NCBI GenBank assembly: GCA_012271065.1
Contig: JAAXHE010000291.1
Span: forward strand, 1 to 15,814
Reading direction: 5' to 3'
Length of the DNA: 15,814 nt
From: Candidatus Latescibacterota bacterium
GTDB taxonomy: Bacteria > Latescibacterota > UBA2968 > GCA-2709665
The translations under genes were made by a program, and so were the position numbers. This document shows positions 1-7,497 of the stretch, in pieces. The stretch's first letter is position 1. Each line of letters opens with the position of its first letter. The notes beneath the pieces are model-generated. The model was not told where the DNA came from and did no database searches. It worked only from the letters and a program-made list of their open reading frames with translations.

Positions 1-1715
1 GCCTGCTCGTAGATCTCCACGATGCGGGCGATGTCCCCAGTGGGTTTTTCTCCCGCCCTTCCCCCGCTGCTGTACCAGAGTCCGTGGAGCGGCGCCCAGT
101 ACGCCGTGGACGCCGACGGGAAGAACCACACGGGATCCATCAGCGGCCGAAACCCGCCCGACGCAGCGTAGACGGAGACGTGGTGTTCGCCGGCCGTGGC
201 GCGCGTCACCCACAGCGCCACGTCTTCGGGTTTGACCGTGGACTGGATCCCCAGCGCGGTCCACTGGGAGGCCAGCAGTTCGGCCACGTCCACGTAGGCG
301 GTCCCCGGCGTGAATCCGGCGATGGTGAACTTCAGCCTCTTGCCGTCGGGACGCAATCGGTATCCCGCGCCGTCCCGCCTGTCCAGCCCGATATCATCGA
401 GTAGACGATTCGCCCGGTCCGGATCATATACGGTGTACAGTGTATCGGTACTGGGCACACCGTGCAGTTCGTCAGTGTACGGGACGACCTGCCTCGGCTC
501 GGTCACTCCCATATAGAACAGATCGATGATCTGTCGCCGGTCGATGCCGAGCGACAGCGCCCGTCTGAATCGGCGATTCCTGAGCAGGGCGCCCATCACC
601 GAGTCCTGGTGGGTGTAGTTCTGATTCAGATACACGGTACCCTGACCCGTGGTCGCCGGCTTCCAGCGAAGAACGCGGTATCCACCGCTCTCCCGGTGTT
701 CCATCAGTAGCGGGTAGTTCATGAATTCGACCCGCCGGCTCTGCATGTCGATCTCGCCTGCGATGGCCTTGAGCGTCACCGTCTCCGCGCTCTGCACAAG
801 CGTCATCTCCACCCTGTCGATGTACGGAAGCTGGTTGCCCGCCGGGTCCACCTTCCAGTAATACGGGTTGCGCTCCGCGATGAAGATGGCCGCATCCGCT
901 CCGGTCCTCGCCTGCCAGGCGCACAGGACGGGCCGTTCCGGATTCAGAAATGCGGTGCTCTTGGTATCGTACAGCGCCATCCAGGTGTCGTACCCTTCCT
1001 CGATCACGACGGCGTCCAATTTCTCCTTCGAAACGTACCTGGGGTGGAACTGCTTGAGATAGTGCTTCGGCGGCGGGCCGGCGACGATGTCCGTCCAAGA
1101 GGCCAACCACTGCAGGATCACGCCGTTGGGTTTCACGAAACGAAACCGGATGGTATGGTCGTCCACCCGCTCGACAACGCCCAGTTCGCCGGCGATTGTG
1201 AGCCAGCTCGGCTTGACGGGATTCAGATCGTCGTTCAGAATGACGTCTTCGTACCAGAACATGTAATCGTTGGCCGTGAACGGCGCGCCGTCGGACCAGC
1301 GAATCCCCTTCCGCAGATGGAAGGTAAATTCCCGGCCGTCTTCCGAAACCTCCCAGGCGTGTGCGAGATTGGGCTGTACACTGGCGTAATCCTTTGACCA
1401 GCGCAGAAGCGGATCGTAGGTCAGCCGCATCCACCCGGCCCGGTCCGGCATGCCCATGTGCACCCGCCTCCACGTCCCGCCGTACTTGCCGATCCGTTCC
1501 ACGGGCCGCACCACGGCCGGCGCCTCCGGCAACCGATCCCGCAACGCGGGAAGCTGGCGGTTCCGGACGCGCTCTCTGAGCATCGGCGCTTCGTTCAGCG
1601 TCCTGAGAGATGCCTGCACTTCAGCGGCGGCGGGCGAACACAACCAGGCGAACAGAATGACCGGACTCGCGAGGATGCCCGCGGTGCGGCAGACTATTTT
1701 GCGGAAAACTTTCAT
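1..1715 (-). CDS. ABC transporter substrate-binding protein, SBP family 5 (3' end beyond window)
   Basis: Extracytoplasmic peptide/nickel-type solute receptor delivering ligand to the permeases encoded upstream. About 571 codons are present; the C-terminus lies beyond position 1. The start ATG (1715-1713) overlaps the stop of the upstream ATPase gene as ATGA, so translation is probably coupled. A Sec signal peptide is visible: basic KVFRK, a hydrophobic stretch to about residue 27, then PAAA before E32. The mature part reads [13 protein letters not shown] and later [18 protein letters not shown], the classic family 5 signature. Further on come [13 protein letters not shown] and [14 protein letters not shown], both typical of the second lobe. 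I spot-checked the reading frame near the start, middle and window edge and saw no frameshift. Substrate cannot be fixed from sequence; oligopeptide is most likely from the operon. Binding-protein genes usually come first in such operons, but here it is last of the five visible. Confidence 0.93.
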   Translation of the reverse strand, partial: MKVFRKIVCRTAGILASPVILFAWLCSPAAAEVQASLRTLNEAPMLRERVRNRQLPALRDRLPEAPAVVRPVERIGKYGGTWRRVHMGMPDRAGWMRLTYDPLLRWSKDYASVQPNLAHAWEVSEDGREFTFHLRKGIRWSDGAPFTANDYMFWYEDVILNDDLNPVKPSWLTIAGELGVVERVDDHTIRFRFVKPNGVILQWLASWTDIVAGPPPKHYLKQFHPRYVSKEKLDAVVIEEGYDTWMALYDTKSTAFLNPERPVLCAWQARTGADAAIFIAERNPYYWKVDPAGNQLPYIDRVEMTLVQSAETVTLKAIAGEIDMQSRRVEFMNYPLLMEHRESGGYRVLRWKPATTGQGTVYLNQNYTHQDSVMGALLRNRRFRRALSLGIDRRQIIDLFYMGVTEPRQVVPYTDELHGVPSTDTLYTVYDPDRANRLLDDIGLDRRDGAGYRLRPDGKRLKFTIAGFTPGTAYVDVAELLASQWTALGIQSTVKPEDVALWVTRATAGEHHVSVYAASGGFRPLMDPVWFFPSASTAYWAPLHGLWYSSGGRAGEKPTGDIARIVEIYEQ

Positions 1716-2740
1716 GCTTCGATGCCGACCAGGTTTAACGTATCGCTGAAATGGCAGCGGACGAAATGCGGGTCTGAATCCGCCGGCGTGACGTTGACGA
1801 GCTCGGGCGACTCCTCCCGGCACACGTCCTCGACGTACGGGCAGCGCGGGTGGAAATAGCATCCCGACGGAGGATTGGCCGGATCGGCCACTTCACCCTG
1901 CAGCAGAATCTTCCGCTTCTTGTACGCCGGATCGGGTTTGGGGACGGCCGAAAGCAGCGCTTCGGTGTAGGGATGTTTCGGCGTTGCAAACAACGTCTCC
2001 TCGTCCGCCAGTTCCACGATCTGTCCGACGTACATAATTGCGATCCGGTCGCTGATGTGCTCTACCACCGCCAGATCGTGCGAAATGAACAGATACGTGA
2101 GCCCCATCCGCTCCTGCAGTTCCTGAAGCAGATTCAACACCTGCGCCTGAACCGAAACGTCCAGCGCCGAAACAGGTTCATCGCCGATGATCAGCCTGGG
2201 TTTCAGCGCCAGGGCCCTGGCGACGCCGATCCGCTGACGCTGGCCGCCGCTGAACGCGTGGGGATAGCGACGCATGAACTGCGGATCCAGCCCAACGACC
2301 CTGAGCAGTTCCGCCACGCGGTCCTCCAGCTCGGCGCCGCGCGCGATCCGGTTCACCACCAGCGGCTCCGCCACGATGTCGAAGACGGTCATCCGGGGAT
2401 TGAGCGAAGAATACGGATCCTGAAAAACCATCTGCATATGTCTGCGGAACGTCCTCAGCTCCCTCCGCGACAGCCGGCAGACGTCGACCATCGTTCCCCC
2501 ATCCTCAAAGAGCACCTCGCCTTCCGTGGGCTCGATCGCCCTGAGTATGCTCCTGCCGACTGTTGTCTTGCCGCACCCGCTCTCGCCGATCAGGCCCAGC
2601 GTCTCCTGTTTCTTCACCGCGAAACTGACGCCGTCCACGGCCTTCACCTGCCCCACCACGCGTTTCAGGAACCCTTCGGTGATGGGGAAATACTTCCGCA
2701 GGTTCTTCACGTCCAGGAGTACGGAATTACTGTCGGACAT
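1712..2740 (-). CDS. dppF: Peptide ABC transporter ATP-binding protein, DppF/OppF type
   Basis: Cytoplasmic ATPase that forms a heterodimer with the DppD-type subunit and powers peptide uptake. From the ATG at 2740 it has 342 residues: Walker [10 protein letters not shown] (52-60), Q-loop Q107, signature FSGGQRQR (163-170), Walker B RLIIGDE (182-188), H-loop H221. The C-terminal oligopeptide extension (about 255-342) has four cysteines C294, C300, C307 and C329 in CX5C-X6-C spacing. An in-frame ATG 20 codons upstream (2800) exists, but the start at 2740 has an AGGAAAG ribosome site six bases before it and matches family N-termini ([14 protein letters not shown]), so I prefer it. The stop overlaps the next gene's ATG. 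A 377-bp gap rich in short repeats separates it from the DppD-type gene, unlike the tight spacing elsewhere in the operon. The DppF call rather than OppF is by likeness only. Confidence 0.93.
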   Translation of the reverse strand: MSDSNSVLLDVKNLRKYFPITEGFLKRVVGQVKAVDGVSFAVKKQETLGLIGESGCGKTTVGRSILRAIEPTEGEVLFEDGGTMVDVCRLSRRELRTFRRHMQMVFQDPYSSLNPRMTVFDIVAEPLVVNRIARGAELEDRVAELLRVVGLDPQFMRRYPHAFSGGQRQRIGVARALALKPRLIIGDEPVSALDVSVQAQVLNLLQELQERMGLTYLFISHDLAVVEHISDRIAIMYVGQIVELADEETLFATPKHPYTEALLSAVPKPDPAYKKRKILLQGEVADPANPPSGCYFHPRCPYVEDVCREESPELVNVTPADSDPHFVRCHFSDTLNLVGIEA

Positions 2741-2881
2741 GGTCAACTTTCCTGGCGTAGGGGCGAATTCATCGCTTTGGCCCGAAAAGTAAGACTTCAA
2801 CGCAAAATGCGTACATTTTCGAGCAGACTACCTGCGTACGGTAAGGCATTGAAATCCCCCCACCGCATCAGCCGTCGCCGG

Positions 2882-2940
2882 CCCTTCGACAAGCTCAGGG
2901 AAGGCTCGGCTTCTGCGACTCCCCCTCAAGGGGGGAGTGA
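2882..2940. repeat. Dispersed-repeat-like motif with GC hairpin
   Basis: The sequence contains CCCTTCGACAAGCTCAGGG (2882-2900) followed by a perfect 8-bp stem ACTCCCCC (2918-2925), loop TCAAG, GGGGGAGT (2931-2938). From memory, both motifs recur between genes of many unrelated environmental genomes; only one copy occurs in this window, so repeat status is inferred. The hairpin is not followed by a T tract on either strand, so a Rho-independent terminator is unlikely. It could affect mRNA stability between the two ATPase cistrons. Confidence 0.45.
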
Positions 2941-3060
2941 CGGAACCATCAAACGGGCGCGGCCGTTCATTGCAACCTGTTTGGTTGCGGCTAAGCATTG
3001 CGAGACCGCGCGAGGGCAATTGCCTTTCATACGGTTTATCCCTTTCCTCGGGACTATTCT

Positions 3061-3092
3061 GATCATCCTGTCAATCCTGTCCATCCATGTTC
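3061..3092. repeat. Short tandem ATCCTGTC-type repeat
   Basis: The plus strand reads ATCATCCTGTCAATCCTGTCC followed by ATCCATGTTCATTC, a roughly 9-bp unit (ATCCTGTCM) repeated twice plus a partial third copy. From memory, motifs of this form (on the other strand GGATTGACAGGAT) are common intergenic dispersed elements in several phyla. It lies 25 bases downstream of the DppD-type stop codon. Repeat-family membership is an inference from resemblance. Confidence 0.4.
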
Positions 3093-3117
3093 ATTCGCCT
3101 TTTCCGCATCTACCCGG

Positions 3118-4119
3118 CTAATCAGGATCGGAATACAGGAAACAACTCACGCCGTGTTCGGAACCGATTTTCGTCAGCTCCGGCTCGTACCGGTCACACA
3201 CGCCTTCTATCCGGTCCGGACACCGCGGATGAAACATGCAGCCTTTGGGCAGCTCGTACGGATTCGGCACAGATCCTTCGATTGACAGCAGTCCTTCCTT
3301 CGCCTTGCGTCCCAATCTTGGAATGGATTTCAGCAGGGCGCGGGTATACGGATGTTTCGGATCGTTGAATATGGTCTCGCAACGCGCAAACTCGACGACT
3401 TTGCCCAAGTACATCACCATCGCGTGGTCCGCCAGTTCCGCCACGACTCCAAGGTTGTGCGTAATCATCATGATGGAGGTATGGATCTCCTCCTGCAACG
3501 CCTTCAGCAGGTCCAGGATCTGCGCCTGCGTGGTCACGTCCAGCGCCGTTGTCGGCTCGTCCGCGATCAGCAGGCGGGGCCTGCAGGACAGACTCATCGC
3601 GATCATCGCGCGCTGCCGCATGCCCCCGCTCAACTGGTGGGGGTAGGCGTCCACCCTCCGTTCCGGTTCGGGGATACCGCATTTGTGCAGCATGTCGACG
3701 GCGATCTCGCGCGCTTCCTTCCGGTCCGCGCTCCGATGAAGCCGGATGGCCTCTTCTATCTGATTCCCGATGGTATGGACCGGACTCAGGCAGGTCATGG
3801 GCTCCTGGAACATCATGGCGATCTCCTTGCCGCGGATATTCCGAATCGCCCTGCCGTTCGGCTTCAGCCTCGCCAGGTCGACGACCTTCCCATTGGCCTG
3901 CAACAGCACCTCCCCCGAGACGATCCGGCCGTTCTTGGGCAGGATCCGGAGAATGGATTGGGCCGTCACGCTCTTGCCGCAGCCGCTTTCTCCCACCACG
4001 CCCAGCGTCTCTCCCTTCATGATCCGGAAATCCACCCCGTCGACGGCCCGCACCGTACCCTCGTCGGAAAAGAAATGAGCGCGCAGACGGCGGACTTCAA
4101 GCAAAATCGATGGATCCAT
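3118..4119 (-). CDS. dppD: Peptide ABC transporter ATP-binding protein, DppD/OppD type
   Basis: First of the two nucleotide-binding subunits of the importer, on the cytoplasmic face. It has 333 residues, normal for the family: Walker A GESGCGKSV (43-51), Q105 in MMFQEPMT, signature LSGGMRQR (163-170), Walker B RLLIADE (182-188), H221. The C-terminal oligopeptide domain carries C294, C300, C308 and C326 (CX5C-X7-C), close to the pattern in the DppF-type partner; in related Dpp ATPases such cysteines have been reported to bind an iron-sulfur cluster. The ATG at 4119 follows the DppC-type stop by nine bases and has GAAGGGA as its ribosome site, so it is clearly in the same operon. The stop TAG (3120-3118) is followed by a long repeat-containing gap rather than the DppF-type gene directly. 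No missing motif residues. Confidence 0.94.
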   Translation of the reverse strand: MDPSILLEVRRLRAHFFSDEGTVRAVDGVDFRIMKGETLGVVGESGCGKSVTAQSILRILPKNGRIVSGEVLLQANGKVVDLARLKPNGRAIRNIRGKEIAMMFQEPMTCLSPVHTIGNQIEEAIRLHRSADRKEAREIAVDMLHKCGIPEPERRVDAYPHQLSGGMRQRAMIAMSLSCRPRLLIADEPTTALDVTTQAQILDLLKALQEEIHTSIMMITHNLGVVAELADHAMVMYLGKVVEFARCETIFNDPKHPYTRALLKSIPRLGRKAKEGLLSIEGSVPNPYELPKGCMFHPRCPDRIEGVCDRYEPELTKIGSEHGVSCFLYSDPD

Positions 4120-4128
4120 GGTTCCCTT

Positions 4129-5325
4129 CTACCGTGAATACGGATCGGCCGCGTCTCTCAGCCCGTCTCCAAGAAAGTTGAACGCCAGCACGGCGACGAT
4201 CACGAACCCGCCCGGCAGCAGCAGCCAGGGGAAATGCGCCACCGCGCGGATGTTCATCGCGTCCTGCAAGAGCACGCCCCAGCTGATCGCCGGCGAACGC
4301 AGCCCCAGCCCGATGAAGCTCAGCGCCGTCTCGCCCAGAATCATCTGCGGCACCGCCAGCGTGAGGGCGGCGATGATATAACTCAGAAATGAAGGCACCA
4401 TGTGTTTCGCGATAATCCGGCTCTCCCGGGCGCCGCCCAGGCGCGCCGCCATCACGAAGTCCTCTTCCCTCAACGCCAGAAACCGCCCGCGCACGACCCG
4501 GGCGAGGCCGGTCCAGCCCACGAAAGCTAGGATGATCGTGATGCCGAAGTAGACGCGGATGATCGGCCAGTCGGGCGGCAGCGCCGCGCTGAGCGTCATC
4601 CAGAGCGGCAGGCCGGGGATTCCCATGATGAACTCGATCAGCCGCTGGATCACGTCGTCGATTCTCCCACCGAAATAGCCGGAAATGCCGCCCATGATCA
4701 ATCCCAGCACGAAGCTGATGGCGATGCCGATGAGGCCGATGGACAACGATATCCGCGCCCCGTAGGCGATTCGCGAAAGCAGGTCCCGGCCCATGCGATC
4801 CGCCCCCAGCAGGAACAGGCGTTCCCCGTGGTCGAGACCGATCACGTGGCGCTCCATCTGGACCCACCCCCACAACCTATAGGGATCACCCTTGACAAAG
4901 AACCGTATCGGGAAGCGCTCGGAGTGGTCTTCGTGATAGGAGAGGCGGAGCGTGACGGGGTCGCGCTGCTGAATATGCCGGTATACGAAGGGCCTGAAAT
5001 GAAACGCCCCCTCTGCGTCGAAGAGTCGGACCTTTTGAGGAGGCGCGTGTATATACTTCGTATTCAGGCGGTGCGGATCGTGCGGCGCCACGAACTCGCA
5101 GAATCCCGCCACGAGATAGAAGAGAATCAGGACCGCGCCCGCGATTTTCGCCAGCTGGTGTTTCCGGAACTTCCACCACATCAGCCGCCACTGGGAAGCC
5201 ACCAGCACCTGCGCTCCGGTTCCTTCGTCGGCGGACCCGGACCGCGAACGCCCGGACAACCCGGGGATCCCGTTCGCCTTTAATTTCCGTAAGGCGTCCT
5301 TCAACGACTGCGCCACCGGCGGCAA
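4129..5325 (-). CDS. dppC: Peptide ABC transporter permease, DppC/OppC type
   Basis: Inner-membrane permease pairing with the DppB-type subunit to form the channel. It has 398 residues from a TTG at 5325, about 100 longer than typical DppC. An extended basic N-terminus (1-58) precedes the first membrane segment (about 60-80). A large extracytoplasmic loop follows (about 81-185) before GADRMGRDLLSR, where ordinary homologues have 25-40 residues. Four or five further membrane helices come next, with the EAA coupling loop at 288-311 (EDFVMAARLGGARESRIIAK). The TTG has only a weak AGG upstream. A perfect AAGGAG lies 48 bases further up (minus strand, 5379-5374), nine bases before an in-frame ATT (5364-5362), and no in-frame stop intervenes, so the true N-terminus may be about 13 residues longer. 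No in-frame ATG lies before M49 in the mature frame. Confidence 0.92.
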   Translation of the reverse strand: MPPVAQSLKDALRKLKANGIPGLSGRSRSGSADEGTGAQVLVASQWRLMWWKFRKHQLAKIAGAVLILFYLVAGFCEFVAPHDPHRLNTKYIHAPPQKVRLFDAEGAFHFRPFVYRHIQQRDPVTLRLSYHEDHSERFPIRFFVKGDPYRLWGWVQMERHVIGLDHGERLFLLGADRMGRDLLSRIAYGARISLSIGLIGIAISFVLGLIMGGISGYFGGRIDDVIQRLIEFIMGIPGLPLWMTLSAALPPDWPIIRVYFGITIILAFVGWTGLARVVRGRFLALREEDFVMAARLGGARESRIIAKHMVPSFLSYIIAALTLAVPQMILGETALSFIGLGLRSPAISWGVLLQDAMNIRAVAHFPWLLLPGGFVIVAVLAFNFLGDGLRDAADPYSR

Positions 5326-5404
5326 TCGCCTGGAGAGCCTCTTATTGTGCGGTCTGGTTGTAATTACAGGCGACTCCTTGAGATTTTCCGACGTACCCGG
5401 AGAT

Positions 5405-6391
5405 CTACGAATAGCGAATTCTCGGGTCCACCCAGGCGAGCAGAATGTCCGAAATCAGCGTCCCGATCACGGTCAACGTACTCAGGATCAGCATGAAGCT
5501 CCCGGCGAGGTACATATCCTGATTGGTGAGCGCGCCGAGAAGAAGCGGCCCGGTAGTGGGCAGATTCAACACGATGGACACCAGGATCTCTCCCGCGATC
5601 AGCCGGGGCAACAGCCAGCCCAGGGTGCTGAAGAAGGGATTCAGGGCGATCCTCACGGGATACTTGAAGAGAAGCTTGAGTTCCGACACCCCTTTCGCCC
5701 TGGCGGTGACGACATAGGGTTTGTGCAATTCATCCAGCATCTGGGCGCGGATCACGCGGATCGTCCCGGCTGTTCCCGCGGTACCGAGGATCACCATCGG
5801 AATCCACAGGTGCGCGAGCAGGTCCAATGCCTTGCCGAACGACCAGGACGCGTCGATGTATTCCGGGGAAAAAAGCCCCACCAGCACGCTGCCGGTGGAC
5901 ACAAAGACGATCCACAGCGCGATCAGGGCCAGCATGAACGGCGGCGTGGCCAGCCCAAGGAACCCCAGAAACGTGAAGATGTAGTCGCCGATGGAATATT
6001 GCCGGACGGCAGAATAGATGCCGATGGGTATTGCAACCACCCAGATGAAGAGCACCGAACTCGCGCTCACCATCACCGTGAGGCTGACCCGCTCCCACAG
6101 CAGTTCGCTCACCGGCCTGCCCCACAGCAGGGACATCCCGAAATCGCCCTGCGTGATGATGCCCGTCATCCAGGTCCAGTACTGAACGTAGACCGGACTG
6201 CCCAGCCCGTAGCGCGCCCGGAGCGCCTCGATGACCTCTTCGCTTACCGTCTCGCCCATCGAGGTGAGCTGCGCCAGGTACGACGTGAGGAAATCTCCCG
6301 GAGGAAGCTGGATGATCAGGAATGACACGATCGATATGGCGAATAGCGTGGGAATCATCATCAGAATTCGCCACGCGATGTATTTCAACAT
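5405..6391 (-). CDS. dppB: Peptide ABC transporter permease, DppB/OppB type
   Basis: First gene of the importer operon; inner-membrane permease partner of the DppC-type protein. From the ATG at 6391 it has 328 residues, the normal family length, beginning MLKYIAWRILMMIPTLFAIS, the standard first membrane helix. The periplasmic segment (about 30-105) includes YGLGSPVYVQYWTWMTGII and GDFGMSLLWGRPVSELL, typical of DppB. Five further helices follow, with the EAA loop at about 224-247 (KPYVVTARAKGVSELKLLFK). The start is supported by GGAGAGGG four bases upstream; an in-frame ATG 30 codons earlier (6481) gives a leader unlike the family and is rejected. A promoter (6469-6497) and a small leader hairpin (6426-6439) lie upstream. 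The stop is 79 bases before the annotated DppC-type TTG. Confidence 0.94.
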   Translation of the reverse strand: MLKYIAWRILMMIPTLFAISIVSFLIIQLPPGDFLTSYLAQLTSMGETVSEEVIEALRARYGLGSPVYVQYWTWMTGIITQGDFGMSLLWGRPVSELLWERVSLTVMVSASSVLFIWVVAIPIGIYSAVRQYSIGDYIFTFLGFLGLATPPFMLALIALWIVFVSTGSVLVGLFSPEYIDASWSFGKALDLLAHLWIPMVILGTAGTAGTIRVIRAQMLDELHKPYVVTARAKGVSELKLLFKYPVRIALNPFFSTLGWLLPRLIAGEILVSIVLNLPTTGPLLLGALTNQDMYLAGSFMLILSTLTVIGTLISDILLAWVDPRIRYS

Positions 6392-6425
6392 CAAACCCTC
6401 TCCGGCATAATCATCGTCCCGATTA

Positions 6426-6439
6426 CCCGCGTTCGCGGG
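6426..6439 (-). other. Small hairpin in the leader of the ABC operon
   Basis: CCCGC (6426-6430), loop GTTC, GCGGG (6435-6439) forms a 5-bp GC stem in the predicted 5' leader, about 30 bases upstream of the dppB ribosome site. No T tract follows, so it is not a terminator; it may stabilise the transcript or be incidental. Confidence 0.3.
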
Positions 6440-6468
6440 GGCCCGTGCAGATCCGCCCAAAAATTCCA

Positions 6469-6497
6469 AATATAACGCCAACCGGTGGGGCTTACAA
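6469..6497 (-). promoter_or_regulatory. Putative sigma70 promoter of the peptide ABC operon
   Basis: On the minus strand TTGTAA (6497-6492) is separated by exactly 17 bases from TATATT (6474-6469), matching four and five of six consensus positions. Transcription would begin near 6462, leaving a leader of about 70 bases before the dppB ATG at 6391. The terminator at 6703-6733 insulates it from the upstream gene, consistent with an independent operon promoter. Confidence 0.55.
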
Positions 6498-6507
6498 GAT
6501 AATTCCT

Positions 6508-7086
6508 TTACCTTAAAACGATTCCGGGACGTCTGTCTCTACGCACTTCAAGCACACCAGCAGCGATGTTTTTGTCCTTCACTCCCAGGGCATGGTCAAC
6601 GACATCACGTATGTTTTTTGTCGACCGGGGTACGTGAACGGCTCTGTGCACGCAGGCTATCATTGCCAATCGATCAACTCTCTCGATTCGAACTTTCGTC
6701 GTAAAAAAAAAGCCCTGCCGAACTGAGCAGGGCAAATGCATTTTTCTACAGGCTCTAAAGCGCCATCGTGGCTGCCAGGCGCCGTTTACGGTTCTCCAGA
6801 AGACAGCAACCGCCTCCCCGTCATCATCGAAGAAGTCTTCAAAGAAGCCGTTGCCGTTCAACGGCGGCGGATAAGCATATCGCTCACCTTCATCTCCATA
6901 CTCGGTAACCCAATCTCCCGGCTCACGGGAGTCCACGACCTCGAACAACTTCGCGGGAAACAGATAAGGCCGTCCCTGATCGCTCAAGACACGCAAATCG
7001 CCCGCTTCGATCCCGATGACCCCATATTCCTGTCCGGGAGTCAAATCGGGATACTCTGCAACTCCTTTTCGAAATTTAACCGTCAT
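6508..7086 (-). CDS. Small acidic protein of unknown function; C-terminal third doubtful
   Basis: The family is not recognised. The open frame is 192 residues. The first ~110 look like a genuine soluble protein: MTVKFRKGVAEYPDLTPGQE, then YGVIGIEAGDLRVLSDQGR, YLFPAKLFEVVD and an acidic FFEDFFDDDGEAVAVFW segment, resembling a small beta-rich fold. It has an AGAAGG ribosome site nine bases before the ATG. After residue ~110 the frame runs directly through a textbook terminator hairpin (6712-6733) and its T tract, encoding LPCSVRQGFFF. A stop (TAG, minus 6757-6755) lies in another frame immediately before the hairpin, so the natural protein probably ended there and a one-base indel has extended the frame. 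The remaining ~60 codons beyond the terminator (VRIERVDRLAMIACVHRAVH onward) may be an unrelated small frame. The start overlaps the end of a broken upstream frame (7076-7198). Confidence 0.6.
   Translation of the reverse strand: MTVKFRKGVAEYPDLTPGQEYGVIGIEAGDLRVLSDQGRPYLFPAKLFEVVDSREPGDWVTEYGDEGERYAYPPPLNGNGFFEDFFDDDGEAVAVFWRTVNGAWQPRWRFRACRKMHLPCSVRQGFFFTTKVRIERVDRLAMIACVHRAVHVPRSTKNIRDVVDHALGVKDKNIAAGVLEVRRDRRPGIVLR
6703..6733 (-). terminator. Rho-independent terminator, minus strand
   Basis: On the minus strand GCCCTGC (6733-6727), loop TCAGTTCG, GCAGGGC (6718-6712), then nine T residues (6711-6703). This is a 7-bp GC stem directly followed by a long T tract. It sits downstream of the unknown gene starting at 7086 and upstream of the ABC operon promoter. 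Its location inside the annotated open frame argues that the frame's real end is just before it. Confidence 0.88.
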
Positions 7087-7198
7087 TTCGGGCGACCTTC
7101 TTTCGCTTCAGTTCGACATGGATCAGAATTGTATCCACAATGTATTCTCTATCAAGATGCGATATCCCGCCTGCGATGTCAATACTCGCAAACGTTCT
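7076..7198 (-). pseudogene. Frame-disrupted tail of a small unknown gene
   Basis: The minus strand reads a 40-residue open tail, RTFASIDIAGGISHLDREYI then VDTILIHVELKRKKVARNDG and a TAA (7078-7076). The stop overlaps the next gene's ATG by 11 bases, a typical operon overlap. A TAG (7201-7199) interrupts this frame. Immediately upstream another frame reads SSKAEGDFRERLRVL, which looks like the natural continuation, so a one-base shift around 7175-7195 probably separates the two pieces. No ribosome site or start is apparent for the 40-residue piece. The upstream part seems to run into the repeat-like element beginning at 7284. I do not recognise the family. The composition (alternating hydrophobic/charged, HVELKRKK end) suggests a real protein end rather than chance. 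Confidence 0.35.
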
Positions 7199-7283
7199 CT
7201 AAAATCCCCTTCGGCCTTGCTCGACGTGGGTTTTGTTCCTATCTTTCGCAGAGAGGTTGCCGTGGCATGAAGAAGGGGCCCCG

Positions 7284-7463
7284 GTCATTCTGAACGCGCA
7301 GGCGGACGTGCTGCCTCTCGGGCGTCGTCACGTGCACTTCGCGCAGGTGTGAACCCATGCTGCTGCAGTAGATCCTTCGTCGGCCTGCTCTGAATGGCAC
7401 TCTGTTCTCACGTGTAACGGACGTGTTTCGCCGACGACGGACGCAGGCCTCCTCTGGATGACA
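7284..7463. repeat. Degenerate dispersed-repeat-like element between divergent genes
   Basis: The stretch is bounded by GTCATTCTGAACG (7284-7296) and CTGGATGACAG (7454-7464) and contains GATCCTTCGTCGGCCTGCTC (7371-7390). These pieces resemble the widespread intergenic motif family of the form GTCATCCTGAGCG...GAAGGATCT...GAATGAC known from many environmental genomes. An antisense open frame through it (HPEEACVRRRR on the minus strand) is the usual translation artefact of such repeats. It fills most of the space between the divergent genes at 7086 and 7498. Assignment rests on resemblance; only one copy occurs here. Confidence 0.4.
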
Positions 7464-7497
7464 GTTCAGGCGAACACTTGACGGATACATTTCGCTA

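Larger units (their letters stand above)
2741..3117. other. Gap inside ABC operon filled with short repeat-like sequence
   Basis: This 377-bp stretch lies between the DppD-type stop and the DppF-type start. I see no convincing gene in it. It holds a GC hairpin (2918-2938), a CCTTCGACAAGCTCAGGG motif (2883-2900) and short direct repeats of ATCCTGTC (3064-3080); each is listed separately. I see no clear sigma70 promoter facing the DppF-type gene, so that gene probably depends on read-through from the upstream part of the operon. Confidence 0.6.

Noticed and set aside
472..1473. Long minus-strand open frame of 333 codons within the binding-protein gene
   Set aside because: It is out of frame with the real family 5 binding protein, and its product is Arg/Gly/His-rich with no recognisable motif, the usual artefact of GC-rich coding DNA.
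1850..3121. 423-codon plus-strand open frame antisense to the DppF-type ATPase
   Set aside because: The opposite strand encodes all ABC motifs in frame; the plus-strand product has no recognisable domain and runs through the repeat-rich gap.
6736..7293. 185-codon plus-strand frame opposite the unknown small gene
   Set aside because: The minus-strand frame has a ribosome site, protein-like acidic composition and a terminator; the plus-strand product has none of these.
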